Shown in pieces: positions 1 through 5,813 of a stretch of DNA of 5,813 nt (position 1 is its first letter; every line of letters starts with the position of its first letter). The stretch covers positions 1-5,813 of the forward strand of contig CAYOMP010000172.1 in the NCBI GenBank assembly GCA_964405075.1. Reading direction: 5' to 3'. Below the pieces are notes generated by a model. The model was not told the DNA's origin and searched no databases. It saw nothing but the letters and a program-made list of their open reading frames with translations. This DNA comes from CAYOMP01 sp964405075 (GTDB lineage: Bacteria; Bacillota; Clostridia; Lachnospirales; Lachnospiraceae). Made by a program: the position numbers and the translations under genes.

Positions 1-192
1 CATATATGTAGCTAATGATGAAGTAATCATAGATTTACCCACTCCACCTTTACCACTGACTATACCAATAACTTTTTTTACATTAGTATGTATATTAGGT
101 TCCACTTGCATACTTTGTATATTTCCCTTTGAAGGACATCCTTCACAACTTTCTTTTGTACACTCTGAATTATTACATTCTCTATCTGACAT
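1..192 (-). CDS. Mrp/NBP35-family Fe-S cluster carrier ATPase, N-terminal part (runs off left edge)
   Basis: This is the first 64 codons of a P-loop ATPase of the Mrp/ApbC/NBP35 family, cytosolic proteins that bind and transfer [4Fe-4S] clusters. The deviant Walker A motif GKGGVGKS is at residues 47-54, just after a VIGIVSG strand, as expected for MinD/Mrp-type ATPases. Before it is a cysteine-rich extension with Cys6, Cys11, Cys16 and Cys19 (CX4CX4CX2C), which recalls the N-terminal cluster site of Nbp35-like proteins. The ATG is preceded 7 bases upstream by a strong GGAGG. The gene lies 31 bases after the MATE stop and is probably co-transcribed with it. The rest of the ATPase domain and any C-terminal CXXC are outside the window. 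A MinD/ParA-type ATPase is a less likely alternative because of the cysteine extension. Family assignment is confident; the cluster-carrier role is inferred. Confidence 0.9.
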   Translation of the reverse strand, partial: MSDRECNNSECTKESCEGCPSKGNIQSMQVEPNIHTNVKKVIGIVSGKGGVGKSMITSSLATYM

Positions 193-194
193 TT

Positions 195-248
195 TTATTC
201 CTCCATATCTCTTGTAACATTATTTAACCATTTATAACTTCTATATCT
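195..248 (-). other. Out-of-frame remnant of the ancestral MATE C-terminal tail
   Basis: In the -1 frame relative to the MATE gene these bases read RYRSYKWLNNVTRDMEE followed by TAA at 195-197. An Arg/Lys-Tyr-rich stretch ending in WLNNVTR is what MATE proteins of Clostridia commonly carry after the last membrane helix and the DE-x-IK motif. The in-frame product instead ends DIEVING. One extra A in the AAA run at 248-250 would join SDEIIK directly to this tail and give 455 residues. The family often has about five more residues between these two elements (from memory), so a longer loss of length 1 modulo 3 is also possible. A sequencing or assembly error cannot be excluded. Confidence 0.75.
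198..204 (-). promoter_or_regulatory. Ribosome binding site of the mrp-like gene
   Basis: Read on the minus strand this is GGAGGAA, with the GGAGG core 7 bases before the ATG at 192. It fixes the start of the Mrp-like gene. It also lies inside the -1-frame MATE tail described below, so if that frame were translated the two genes would be only 2 bases apart. Confidence 0.75.
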
Positions 249-1561
249 TTAATTATTTCATCACTCATTAGTATTATATAAACAATAATTACCGGTGCCT
301 TAAATACAAATGCTGCAATTGCACCAAATAATATTGAACATCCCCACATAGTTGTACTATCTAACAATAAACCAAATTTAGTATCTCCACCTGACCTGAA
401 TATTCCAACTACCAATGTAGTATTTAAGGCCTGTCCCACAACAAAGTATGACATAACAACAAGCATTGCTGCAAGATACTTACCAGCCTGTGGTGAAAGA
501 TTCATTGCCTTAATTATTATCGGACTGGCACATAATATTAAAATTCCACCTATTGCACCAAATACCAGACTTAACCAGATAAAACGTTTTGAATATCTTT
601 TTGCTTCTTCTAATTTGTTTTCACCTATTGTTTTACCTAATATTATCGCAGTTGCATTAGCAATTCCAAAAGCTACAACTGTAGCTAACTGTCTTGCCAC
701 CTGTGCTACTGAATTGGCGGCAACTGCTGAACTTCCCAAGTGTCCAATTACAGCTGTATTTGTACTTGTTCCTAAGCCCCATAACAATTCATTTACCACC
801 ACAGGTAATGATAATAACATAAAATCTTTAAATAGTATTTTATCTACTTTGAAAATATCTTTAATATGTGGGTGTACTGTATCATTAAGCTTCTTTTCGT
901 ATACAATAACCATTACTAATTCTAATATTCTAGCTATTAGTGTTGCTAACGCTGCACCTTCTATTCCCATAGCCGGACAGCCTAATAATCCAAAAATAAA
1001 TATTGCATTTAGGATAATATTAACTACTAAAGAAATTGAATACACTGTTGTTGATATTACAACCTTTTCAACACTTCTCATTATATTCAAATATATCTGT
1101 GTAATTCCCATAACACAATATGACAGCGATACTATTCTTAAATATTTTACGCCTTCTGCAATAACTTCTTCTTCAAGAGTATATATCCTCATTAATTGTG
1201 TTGGTATTAATTGTGCTGCAACTGTAAATGCAATTGATACCAGTAATCCTATTCTAAATGCTATTCCAAATATCTTTTCGATTGCCTTTATATCCTTTTT
1301 GCCCCAATATTGTGCAGTAAGAACTGCTGCTCCTGAAGCCAAACCAAAGAATATTAGAATCATTATATACTGGACTTGTCCAGCCAAAGATGAGGCTGAC
1401 AATACAACCTCTCCAACCTTTCCTAACATAACAACATCAGCAGTAGTTACCCCTACATTTATCAAATTCTGTACTGCCATAGGAATTACTAAGGCTGCCA
1501 CTTTACTATAAAAATTCTTCTTTTCATCATCAATATGAAATACCTTACTATTGTCCAACAT
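224..1561 (-). CDS. MATE-family multidrug/metabolite efflux transporter with frameshifted C-terminus
   Basis: This 445-residue polytopic inner-membrane protein belongs to the MATE (MatE/NorM-like) family, which exports cationic drugs or metabolites using a Na+ or H+ gradient. Two homologous MatE halves are visible: roughly residues 20-185, with AQYWGKKD at 83-90 after the second helix, and roughly 247-410, with LLSLPVVVNELLWGLG near 249-264 and GIFRSGGDTKF at 386-396. About twelve hydrophobic segments are present, the last ending near residue 432. The ATG lies 3 bases after the L,D-transpeptidase stop and uses a GAGGAA site inside that gene, so translational coupling is likely. The product ends SDEIIKDIEVING, and the usual basic tail lies in the -1 frame (195-248). 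Since only the cytosolic tail is altered, the transporter is probably still functional. The substrate cannot be predicted. Confidence 0.93.
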   Translation of the reverse strand: MLDNSKVFHIDDEKKNFYSKVAALVIPMAVQNLINVGVTTADVVMLGKVGEVVLSASSLAGQVQYIMILIFFGLASGAAVLTAQYWGKKDIKAIEKIFGIAFRIGLLVSIAFTVAAQLIPTQLMRIYTLEEEVIAEGVKYLRIVSLSYCVMGITQIYLNIMRSVEKVVISTTVYSISLVVNIILNAIFIFGLLGCPAMGIEGAALATLIARILELVMVIVYEKKLNDTVHPHIKDIFKVDKILFKDFMLLSLPVVVNELLWGLGTSTNTAVIGHLGSSAVAANSVAQVARQLATVVAFGIANATAIILGKTIGENKLEEAKRYSKRFIWLSLVFGAIGGILILCASPIIIKAMNLSPQAGKYLAAMLVVMSYFVVGQALNTTLVVGIFRSGGDTKFGLLLDSTTMWGCSILFGAIAAFVFKAPVIIVYIILMSDEIIKDIEVING

Positions 1562-1564
1562 TTT

Positions 1565-2530
1565 TCATTCCTCATTAAAAATTATAACAGGAGTTCCTAT
1601 TTCAACTGTATCATATATTTTCTTTACATTTTCATATGGTGTGTTAATGCAACCATGGGAACCATTAGATGCATATATATTTCCACCAAAATTCTTTCTC
1701 CAACTGGCGTCATGTATACCTATCGAACCATATACCTTCATCCAATAATGCACAAAAGCCACGTAATCCGCACCTACAAGATTTCTATTACGTGCTTTAT
1801 TATATATGAAACCTACCACAGTAGGTGTTGCTCTGCCACGATTATAGTTTCCCGTAACAATATCAGTTTCAACAATTAGTTCTCCGTCCTTGTAATACCA
1901 CATTTTCTGTTCAGCAATATTAACCTCTATATATGTATTACCGATATCGTTTCCACCTTTTACCATAGCAGTTTGAGTAAAATTAGGCTCCTTTTTACTT
2001 ACACTTGTTCCTTTTTCAATTAATTCACACAATTCCATAATTTCTGTTTCTTTATCCAGTTTCCATCCATATGTTCCACCAGAAACTATTACTTTTTCGC
2101 CATGTGAATTAACAAAATTCCTTTCCTTGCCTACTGTATCATATTTTTGGGCTAACTCATCAACATATTCTGCTACCTTCTGTTTATCCAAAACTATATT
2201 TCCGTCTTCAACTGAAACCCAATGACTAATAACATTTTTATCAACTACCTCTACTTGATCACCAAAATCATAGTTAATTACAACATCTGTATATTCATTA
2301 ATCATAACCTGTTCATAATTCATTCTTCTCATTAATTCATTACTAACAGTCTCACCGCATGTACTCACAACCCAGTCGGTATTACCCAGCGTTCTTCCAT
2401 AGCTTTGGGAATAATCAGTATCAAAATTACTTTTAATTCTTGCAACACTGAAAATGACCAATCCTATAATTCCCAGACCAACTACTATCTGAGCAATTAT
2501 TCTTCTCTTATTTATCCATCCCTTGCCCAT
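1565..2530 (-). CDS. Membrane-anchored YkuD-family L,D-transpeptidase
   Basis: This 321-residue protein probably makes 3-3 (meso-DAP to DAP) peptidoglycan cross-links outside the membrane. A basic start (GKGWINKRR) precedes one hydrophobic segment at about residues 11-30, read as an N-in signal anchor. Residues of about 40-175 resemble a PG_binding_4 region, including YGWKLDKETE at 154-163. The C-terminal YkuD domain (about 198-320) begins NTYIEVNIAEQKMWYY and carries the catalytic pattern: His273 in GIHDASW and SHGCIN at 291-296, with His292 and nucleophile Cys294. Gram-positive relatives such as Enterococcus Ldt(fm) are larger, from memory, and this copy seems to have a single PG_binding_4 unit. 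The ATG overlaps the upstream gene by 23 bases and has AGAGG 7 bases upstream. All catalytic residues are present. Beta-lactam (carbapenem) binding is known for the family but not shown here. Confidence 0.93.
   Translation of the reverse strand: MGKGWINKRRIIAQIVVGLGIIGLVIFSVARIKSNFDTDYSQSYGRTLGNTDWVVSTCGETVSNELMRRMNYEQVMINEYTDVVINYDFGDQVEVVDKNVISHWVSVEDGNIVLDKQKVAEYVDELAQKYDTVGKERNFVNSHGEKVIVSGGTYGWKLDKETEIMELCELIEKGTSVSKKEPNFTQTAMVKGGNDIGNTYIEVNIAEQKMWYYKDGELIVETDIVTGNYNRGRATPTVVGFIYNKARNRNLVGADYVAFVHYWMKVYGSIGIHDASWRKNFGGNIYASNGSHGCINTPYENVKKIYDTVEIGTPVIIFNEE
1568..1573 (-). promoter_or_regulatory. Ribosome binding site of the MATE gene, inside the upstream gene's end
   Basis: GAGGAA on the minus strand overlaps the last codons of the L,D-transpeptidase gene and lies 6 bases before the MATE ATG at 1561. 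The transpeptidase stop (TGA at 1565-1567) is between the site and the start. This is the arrangement expected for translational coupling or re-initiation. Confidence 0.7.
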
Positions 2531-2891
2531 TTTGCAGCCTCTTTATATATTTTTCCTTATCAAGATCCATCTTCGTCATGAAATCAAACGCTTCCAGTAA
2601 CATTTCCAGCTTATTGCATCTTCCATCATTTTTTCCCATATCCATTAATAGATTGTAATGATCCAGTTCCCACACAAATATATCTACGATTGAATATCCT
2701 TCAATTTTATATTCACATAAAAACTCCTGTTTTTCTAAATAGTGCAAAAACTCCTTATAAACACCCTTATTAGATAACATTCTAATCCAAAAATCTTCTA
2801 TCCACTCATCACTTTTTCTAAAAGAATCACAAATCTCTTTTACACATTCATATACCTTTATTTTTTCTGAGTCAATTATAATATTTGGCAT
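2508..2891 (-). CDS. Unrecognised acidic 127-residue protein in a cell-wall operon
   Basis: I do not recognise a named family. The protein has no signal peptide and no membrane segment, is rich in acidic and aromatic residues, and looks mainly helical, so it is probably cytosolic. Its most distinctive stretch is GYSIVDIFVWELDHYN at residues 65-80, followed by a helical segment EMLLEAFDFMTKM at 96-108. The tail is charged (KEKYIKRLQNGQGMDK). It begins 14 bases after the wall-hydrolase stop, and its last 23 bases overlap the L,D-transpeptidase start, so translation of the two is probably coupled. I chose the ATG at 2891. An in-frame TTG directly upstream (2892-2894) would add one residue, but AAGGGGAG at 2900-2907 gives 8 bases to the ATG and only 5 to the TTG. 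It has the length and coding character of a real gene. A regulatory or scaffold role for its neighbours is speculation. Confidence 0.8.
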   Translation of the reverse strand: MPNIIIDSEKIKVYECVKEICDSFRKSDEWIEDFWIRMLSNKGVYKEFLHYLEKQEFLCEYKIEGYSIVDIFVWELDHYNLLMDMGKNDGRCNKLEMLLEAFDFMTKMDLDKEKYIKRLQNGQGMDK

Positions 2892-2899
2892 CAAAACAT

Positions 2900-2907
2900 C
2901 TCCCCTT
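2900..2907 (-). promoter_or_regulatory. Ribosome binding site deciding the start of the 127-residue gene
   Basis: AAGGGGAG on the minus strand overlaps the stop codon of the upstream hydrolase gene (TAA, 2906-2908). It is 8 bases from the ATG at 2891 and 5 bases from the in-frame TTG at 2894, which favours the ATG. Confidence 0.6.
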
Positions 2908-4183
2908 AATAAAATACGTGATTACCTATTACTGTTCCACTTAGTTCTGGACGAACAGTCTTAAAATGAAGCCATGAGCCTGATCTGTGTCCATTCATTA
3001 CCTGCTGAGCTGCTGCTACACAGTCACTACTTGCCCCTTGACCTAATACAATTGAAAATCTCCCACTGGCAACAGGACTAAACTGACTACTCTGGTATAT
3101 AACTCCAACCAAGGTATTAGGATACATACTACTTGAAACTCTATTCATTACAACAGTTCCTACAGCTAATTTACCTTCATAGCTTTCTCCTACTGCTTCA
3201 CAATGTATAAGTGCCGCCAACATAGCTACGTCTGTTGGATTTCCTGAATCTGTGTTGTCACTTGTAGTTGTATTTGTATTATTATCAGTGTTCGTTGCTG
3301 AATTATTATTTTGTTCCTGCTTTTTCTTTTCTTCCTGTTTCTTTTTCTCTTCAGCTTTTTTCTTTTCTTCTTCAGCCTTTTTCTTCTCTTCAGCCTCTAA
3401 TCTTGCTTTTTCTTTATTTAAGCTCTCTATTGTACTTTCCTGCTTCTTTATCTGTTCTTCATAAGCTGCAGCCTTTGCTTCTGCACTTGCTATTTGACTT
3501 GAATAGGTAGATATTTTGGTACTGGTATCTGCCACTAACACAGCCACCTGATTTTGTTGTTCTACCTGTTCTTCCTGTAATGCTAACAGCTCACTTTGTT
3601 CCTGTTCCAGTTCCTGTTCTTTTTGGGCTATATCATTTTTTAACTGATTATATTTCTCAAGCATGTCTCTATCATAATCATATATTTTTGATATATACTC
3701 AAATTTACCCAATGCATCAGAAAAGCTTTCAGATTCTAAAAGAAGTTTTATGTAATCTGTATTTCCATTTTCATACATAAACTGGATACGCTTTTTCATA
3801 TCCTCATACTGCTTAGCTTCGTCATTTTTTGCCTGCTCCAGATTTTCCTGTGTAATAGTAATTTCAGCTTCTTTTTCTGTTATTTTGCCTTCTATTTCCT
3901 CTAATTTTTCACAGATTGCCGTCATTTGAGCATTTAAATCCGTCAAATAATCTTCCAACTTTGTCTTTGAAGATTCAAGATTTGAGATTTGATTTTTCGT
4001 ATCATTCAAATTACTTTTTGTCTCTTCTTTCTTCTTTGTTGCATCATTTATTTGACTTTTAATACTGCTTGATGAAGTAGCTAATACTGAAATACTATTA
4101 CTCCAGCCCATAGTCATAATTATAGAAATCATAACTATAAATATTCTTATTGTTTTGATATTATGCCTTTTATGAATTCTCAT
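2906..4183 (-). CDS. Secreted coiled-coil cell-wall hydrolase with SleB (Hydrolase_2) domain
   Basis: This 425-residue exported protein is predicted to cleave glycan strands of peptidoglycan. A signal peptide covers about residues 1-35 (basic RIHKRHNIK, hydrophobic core 11-27, likely cleavage after VLA35). Residues of about 38-265 form a long coiled coil of PcsB/CwlO type, including the hinge-like KKRIQFMYENGNTDY (130-144) and LLLESESFSDALGKFEYISKI (147-167). A Lys/Glu linker (265-291) and an Asn/Thr-rich linker (291-317) lead to a SleB-like catalytic domain (about 317-425). That domain has CEAVGESYEGKLAVGTVVMNR, where Glu329 matches the family's catalytic glutamate, then YPNTLVGVIYQ, QFSP and a terminal IGNHVFY. 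SleB domains are best known from spore-cortex lytic enzymes, but the coiled coil suggests a vegetative role in growth or division. An in-frame stop 24 bases upstream fixes the start, and GGGGA lies 6 bases before the ATG. It heads the compact gene set. Confidence 0.92.
   Translation of the reverse strand: MRIHKRHNIKTIRIFIVMISIIMTMGWSNSISVLATSSSSIKSQINDATKKKEETKSNLNDTKNQISNLESSKTKLEDYLTDLNAQMTAICEKLEEIEGKITEKEAEITITQENLEQAKNDEAKQYEDMKKRIQFMYENGNTDYIKLLLESESFSDALGKFEYISKIYDYDRDMLEKYNQLKNDIAQKEQELEQEQSELLALQEEQVEQQNQVAVLVADTSTKISTYSSQIASAEAKAAAYEEQIKKQESTIESLNKEKARLEAEEKKKAEEEKKKAEEKKKQEEKKKQEQNNNSATNTDNNTNTTTSDNTDSGNPTDVAMLAALIHCEAVGESYEGKLAVGTVVMNRVSSSMYPNTLVGVIYQSSQFSPVASGRFSIVLGQGASSDCVAAAQQVMNGHRSGSWLHFKTVRPELSGTVIGNHVFY
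3311..3391 (-). repeat. Low-complexity Lys/Glu-rich linker repeat within the hydrolase gene
   Basis: Codons 265-291 of the hydrolase encode imperfect repeats of the EEKKKA / EEKKKQ type, seen on the plus strand as a C/T-rich tract with repeated cttcagc-type units. The tract joins the coiled coil to the Asn/Thr-rich spacer and catalytic domain. Such purine/pyrimidine-skewed repeats tend to vary in copy number. It also creates spurious Phe/Ser-rich plus-strand reading frames, which are not genes. Confidence 0.6.
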
Positions 4184-4364
4184 ATACTGTCCCCATCCGT
4201 ATTTCTAACTACGTGCCTATCTGTTTCTATTTTTTTCAATACAAACCATATTCTTGTAAAAATAAGCTTATATATTTCTTAATAAAAATCTACTTAAAGC
4301 ATGTTTCTCATAATTTCCCTTAGTATTACACAGCATAAATAGTTACTTCAAGCTAAGTACGATT
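4184..4364 (-). promoter_or_regulatory. Intergenic spacer, possible weak promoter for the wall operon
   Basis: This 181-base, very AT-rich gap between the methyltransferase stop and the hydrolase start is the only sizeable spacer in the window and the natural place for an operon promoter. The best -10-like hexamer on the minus strand is TATAAG at 4267-4272 (5 of 6 to consensus). No good TTGACA-like element stands 16-18 bases before it. A second weak pair is TTGAAG/TAATAC (17-base gap) close to the methyltransferase stop. I see no hairpin plus U-run, so read-through from the dut-rsmF side is possible. Evidence for any specific promoter is weak. Confidence 0.3.
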
Positions 4365-5744
4365 CTACTGCCATCTCCAACCCGAATAATATTTATTCTT
4401 CAAAATGCCGTTATTGAGTTTTCCCCAACCTAAAGGGTAGCCATCTACACATACAAGCTGCCATCCTGATGTTTTATTAACATCAATGTCTCTAACATCA
4501 ATTGTTTCACCTTTTAAATATCTTATAATTCTCTCATCATCAGCTCTAATACTCACTGTTGTTGGATATTCTTCTGCCTTAAGAGCCATTGCCAGAGACT
4601 GGCTTGGTTCAAAACGATTCTTTTTAAGAGTTCCAATAAATAATCCATTTCTTAAAAATCTCATTCCCTTTAAGGAATCCAAATATTTAGACATATAGAA
4701 TACTCTTTCTCCTTGAATTTCAATCAAATCCCAGTCAATCTCAAAAGTAACATCCTTAAAAAATTCTTGCATTACTTCCATATCATTTTTAGAAATTCTA
4801 CTTTTTCCTCTAGGATACTCTCGTCTTATTCCATCGCCCTTTTTATGTAGTAATGTAACAAAATGTCCTTCTCCATCCATTTTGTGAGGCCATATTCGTA
4901 CACACTTCTTTAAATCTTCACAACCATTCTCTATTAACTCAGGTCGTCCTGGACAAAATCCCGCATAACCTTCTAATTCAATTATTTCAAAATCTTCATT
5001 ATTATCTAATAGATATTGGATTGTTCCTTCGTTTTCCTCAGGTGAAAATGTGCAGGTTGAATACAACATATGTCCACCCGGCTTAAGCATTCTTGCAGCC
5101 TGCATTACAATTTCTCTTTGTAGCTTAGCATAAAATTCAGGTCCATTCTTTTCCCAACTCTTAATAATAGCCGGATCTTTTCTAAACATACCTTCACCAG
5201 AGCATGGTGCATCTATTAATATTTTATCGAAAAATTCCTCAAAGTATTCTACTAATCTGGCTGGAGTTTCATTAACAACAAATGCATTAGATATTCCAAA
5301 TAATTCAATGTTTTTCAAAAGTGCTTTTGCCCTTGAATTACTAATATCATTGGCAACTAATAAACCGTCACCCTTTAATTTAGCTCCCAATTCTGTTGCT
5401 TTGCCACCAGGTGCAGCACATAAATCTAATACAGTATCTCCTGGATTAACATCTAATCTGGATGCCGGTGTCATAGCACTAGGTTCCTGTAAATAGTATA
5501 ATCCTGCAAAGTAGTATGGATGCTTTGCTGGTTGTTCCTTACCATCATAATAATAACCATTATGTATCCAAGGAATCTTTTTTATCTGAAATGGACATAT
5601 CTTTTCAAATTCCTCCGTTGAAATCTTGTTAGTATTAACACGAAGTCCATACATTCTTTCATTATCATAACTTGCTATATAATCATCATATTCATCTTGT
5701 AAAATGTCCTTCATCTTACTTGTAAAGATTTCTGGTAAATTCAT
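4365..5744 (-). CDS. rsmF: RsmF-like 16S rRNA (cytosine-C5) methyltransferase, RsmB/NOP (NSUN) family
   Basis: This 459-residue cytosolic enzyme is predicted to transfer a methyl group from S-adenosylmethionine to C5 of a cytosine in rRNA. Domains in order: an N-terminal RNA-binding part (about 1-85, with GLRVNTNK and YYLQEPSAM), a Rossmann methyltransferase core (about 86-300), and a C-terminal part ending in a PUA-like NOL1/NOP2/sun domain (about 365-457, with GLFIGTLKKNRFEPS and GWQLVCVDGYPLGWGK). The SAM site LDLCAAPGGK is at 106-115. Both family cysteines are present: Cys181 in DAPCSGEG (motif IV, which helps release product) and Cys231 in YSTCTFSPEEN (motif VI, the nucleophile). RIWPHKMDGEGHF at 283-295 is typical of RsmF-type members. 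AGAGGA lies 6 bases before the ATG. The length fits the bacterial RsmF group. It follows the dUTPase end by 27 bases. The exact target base is not shown by sequence; the symbol rests on domain architecture. Confidence 0.93.
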   Translation of the reverse strand: MNLPEIFTSKMKDILQDEYDDYIASYDNERMYGLRVNTNKISTEEFEKICPFQIKKIPWIHNGYYYDGKEQPAKHPYYFAGLYYLQEPSAMTPASRLDVNPGDTVLDLCAAPGGKATELGAKLKGDGLLVANDISNSRAKALLKNIELFGISNAFVVNETPARLVEYFEEFFDKILIDAPCSGEGMFRKDPAIIKSWEKNGPEFYAKLQREIVMQAARMLKPGGHMLYSTCTFSPEENEGTIQYLLDNNEDFEIIELEGYAGFCPGRPELIENGCEDLKKCVRIWPHKMDGEGHFVTLLHKKGDGIRREYPRGKSRISKNDMEVMQEFFKDVTFEIDWDLIEIQGERVFYMSKYLDSLKGMRFLRNGLFIGTLKKNRFEPSQSLAMALKAEEYPTTVSIRADDERIIRYLKGETIDVRDIDVNKTSGWQLVCVDGYPLGWGKLNNGILKNKYYSGWRWQ

Positions 5745-5771
5745 TATTTATCCTCTTTCTTTTAAAAAATT

Positions 5772-5813
5772 CTATTTTGTAGTGCTTCCAAAGCCACCAT
5801 TTCTAACCTCTGT
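5772..5813 (-). CDS. dut: Probable dUTPase (dUTP diphosphatase), C-terminal end only
   Basis: Only the last 13 codons and the TAG stop are inside the window, reading TEVRNGGFGSTTK. The GGFGST core matches conserved motif V of trimeric dUTPases, the flexible Gly-rich tail that closes over the active site of a neighbouring subunit. These enzymes hydrolyse dUTP to dUMP and pyrophosphate, keeping uracil out of DNA and supplying dTMP synthesis. The segment before the glycines (VRN) differs from the textbook RGxGG form, and the last residues are TTK rather than TG, so the call rests on one motif. The 27-base gap to the rsmF-like gene suggests co-transcription. Confidence 0.65.
   Translation of the reverse strand, partial: TEVRNGGFGSTTK

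Noticed and set aside
245..253. Programmed -1 ribosomal frameshift at the end of the MATE gene
   Set aside because: There is no slippery heptamer in the correct phase, and the -1 frame has a TAA just before the AGA codon. A deletion or sequence error is simpler.
615..1511. Long 298-residue plus-strand reading frame opposite the MATE gene
   Set aside because: It lies wholly antisense to a clear transporter gene, has a Thr/Ile/Asn-rich composition with no recognisable domain, and is explained by the codon use of the real gene.
2891..2899. Two-codon frame ATG-TTT-TGA whose stop overlaps the ATG of the 127-residue gene
   Set aside because: The ribosome site is only about 1 base from this ATG, too close for initiation; it is a chance arrangement.
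3252..3510. Phe/Ser- and Leu-rich plus-strand reading frames that look like membrane peptides
   Set aside because: They are the complement of the Lys/Glu-rich linker and coiled coil of the hydrolase gene; the hydrophobicity is an artefact of the repeat.
4261..4272. Short palindrome ATAAGCTTAT in the spacer, considered as a terminator or operator
   Set aside because: It is ten bases with no loop, AT-rich and without a U-run; it is too weak for a terminator and has no second copy to support an operator.
4294..4311. Five-codon reading frame MRNML in the spacer upstream of the hydrolase, preceded by AAGGGA
   Set aside because: It is too short to distinguish from chance in AT-rich DNA. There is no attenuator hairpin or regulatory codon run to suggest a leader peptide.

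Overview
The window is AT-rich and every supported gene lies on the minus strand, so transcription runs from high to low coordinates. Gene content (a SleB-type wall hydrolase with a PcsB-like coiled coil, a YkuD L,D-transpeptidase with a PG_binding_4-like region, an RsmF-type RNA methyltransferase, a MATE transporter and an Mrp/NBP35 ATPase), AT-rich codons and strong GGAGG-type ribosome binding sites all suggest a low-GC Clostridia, most likely Lachnospiraceae. The family assignment is inference from protein style.

Layout, in the direction of transcription. At the right edge are the last 13 codons of a probable dUTPase. After 27 bases comes a full-length RsmB/NOP-type 5-methylcytosine rRNA methyltransferase (rsmF-like). 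A 181-base spacer with no recognisable terminator follows. Then comes a compact set: secreted coiled-coil/SleB-domain wall hydrolase, an unrecognised 127-residue acidic protein, a membrane-anchored L,D-transpeptidase, a MATE-family efflux transporter, and the first 64 codons of an Mrp/NBP35-type Fe-S carrier ATPase that runs off the left edge. Spacings in this set are 14 bases, a 23-base overlap, 3 bases and 31 bases, so it looks like one operon.

Function. The hydrolase and the L,D-transpeptidase are both peptidoglycan-acting and sit around the small unknown protein, which suggests a wall-remodelling module (cleaving and 3-3 cross-linking). The transporter and the Fe-S ATPase look like passengers on the same transcript.

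The most notable observation is at the 3' end of the MATE gene. The reading frame ends in an atypical tail (DIEVING), while the -1 frame over the same bases encodes a tail typical of MATE proteins (RYRSYKWLNNVTRDMEE) and stops 2 bases before the mrp start. This is best explained by a small deletion or a sequence error. No complete novel defence or mobile system, RNA gene, CRISPR array or insertion sequence was seen.
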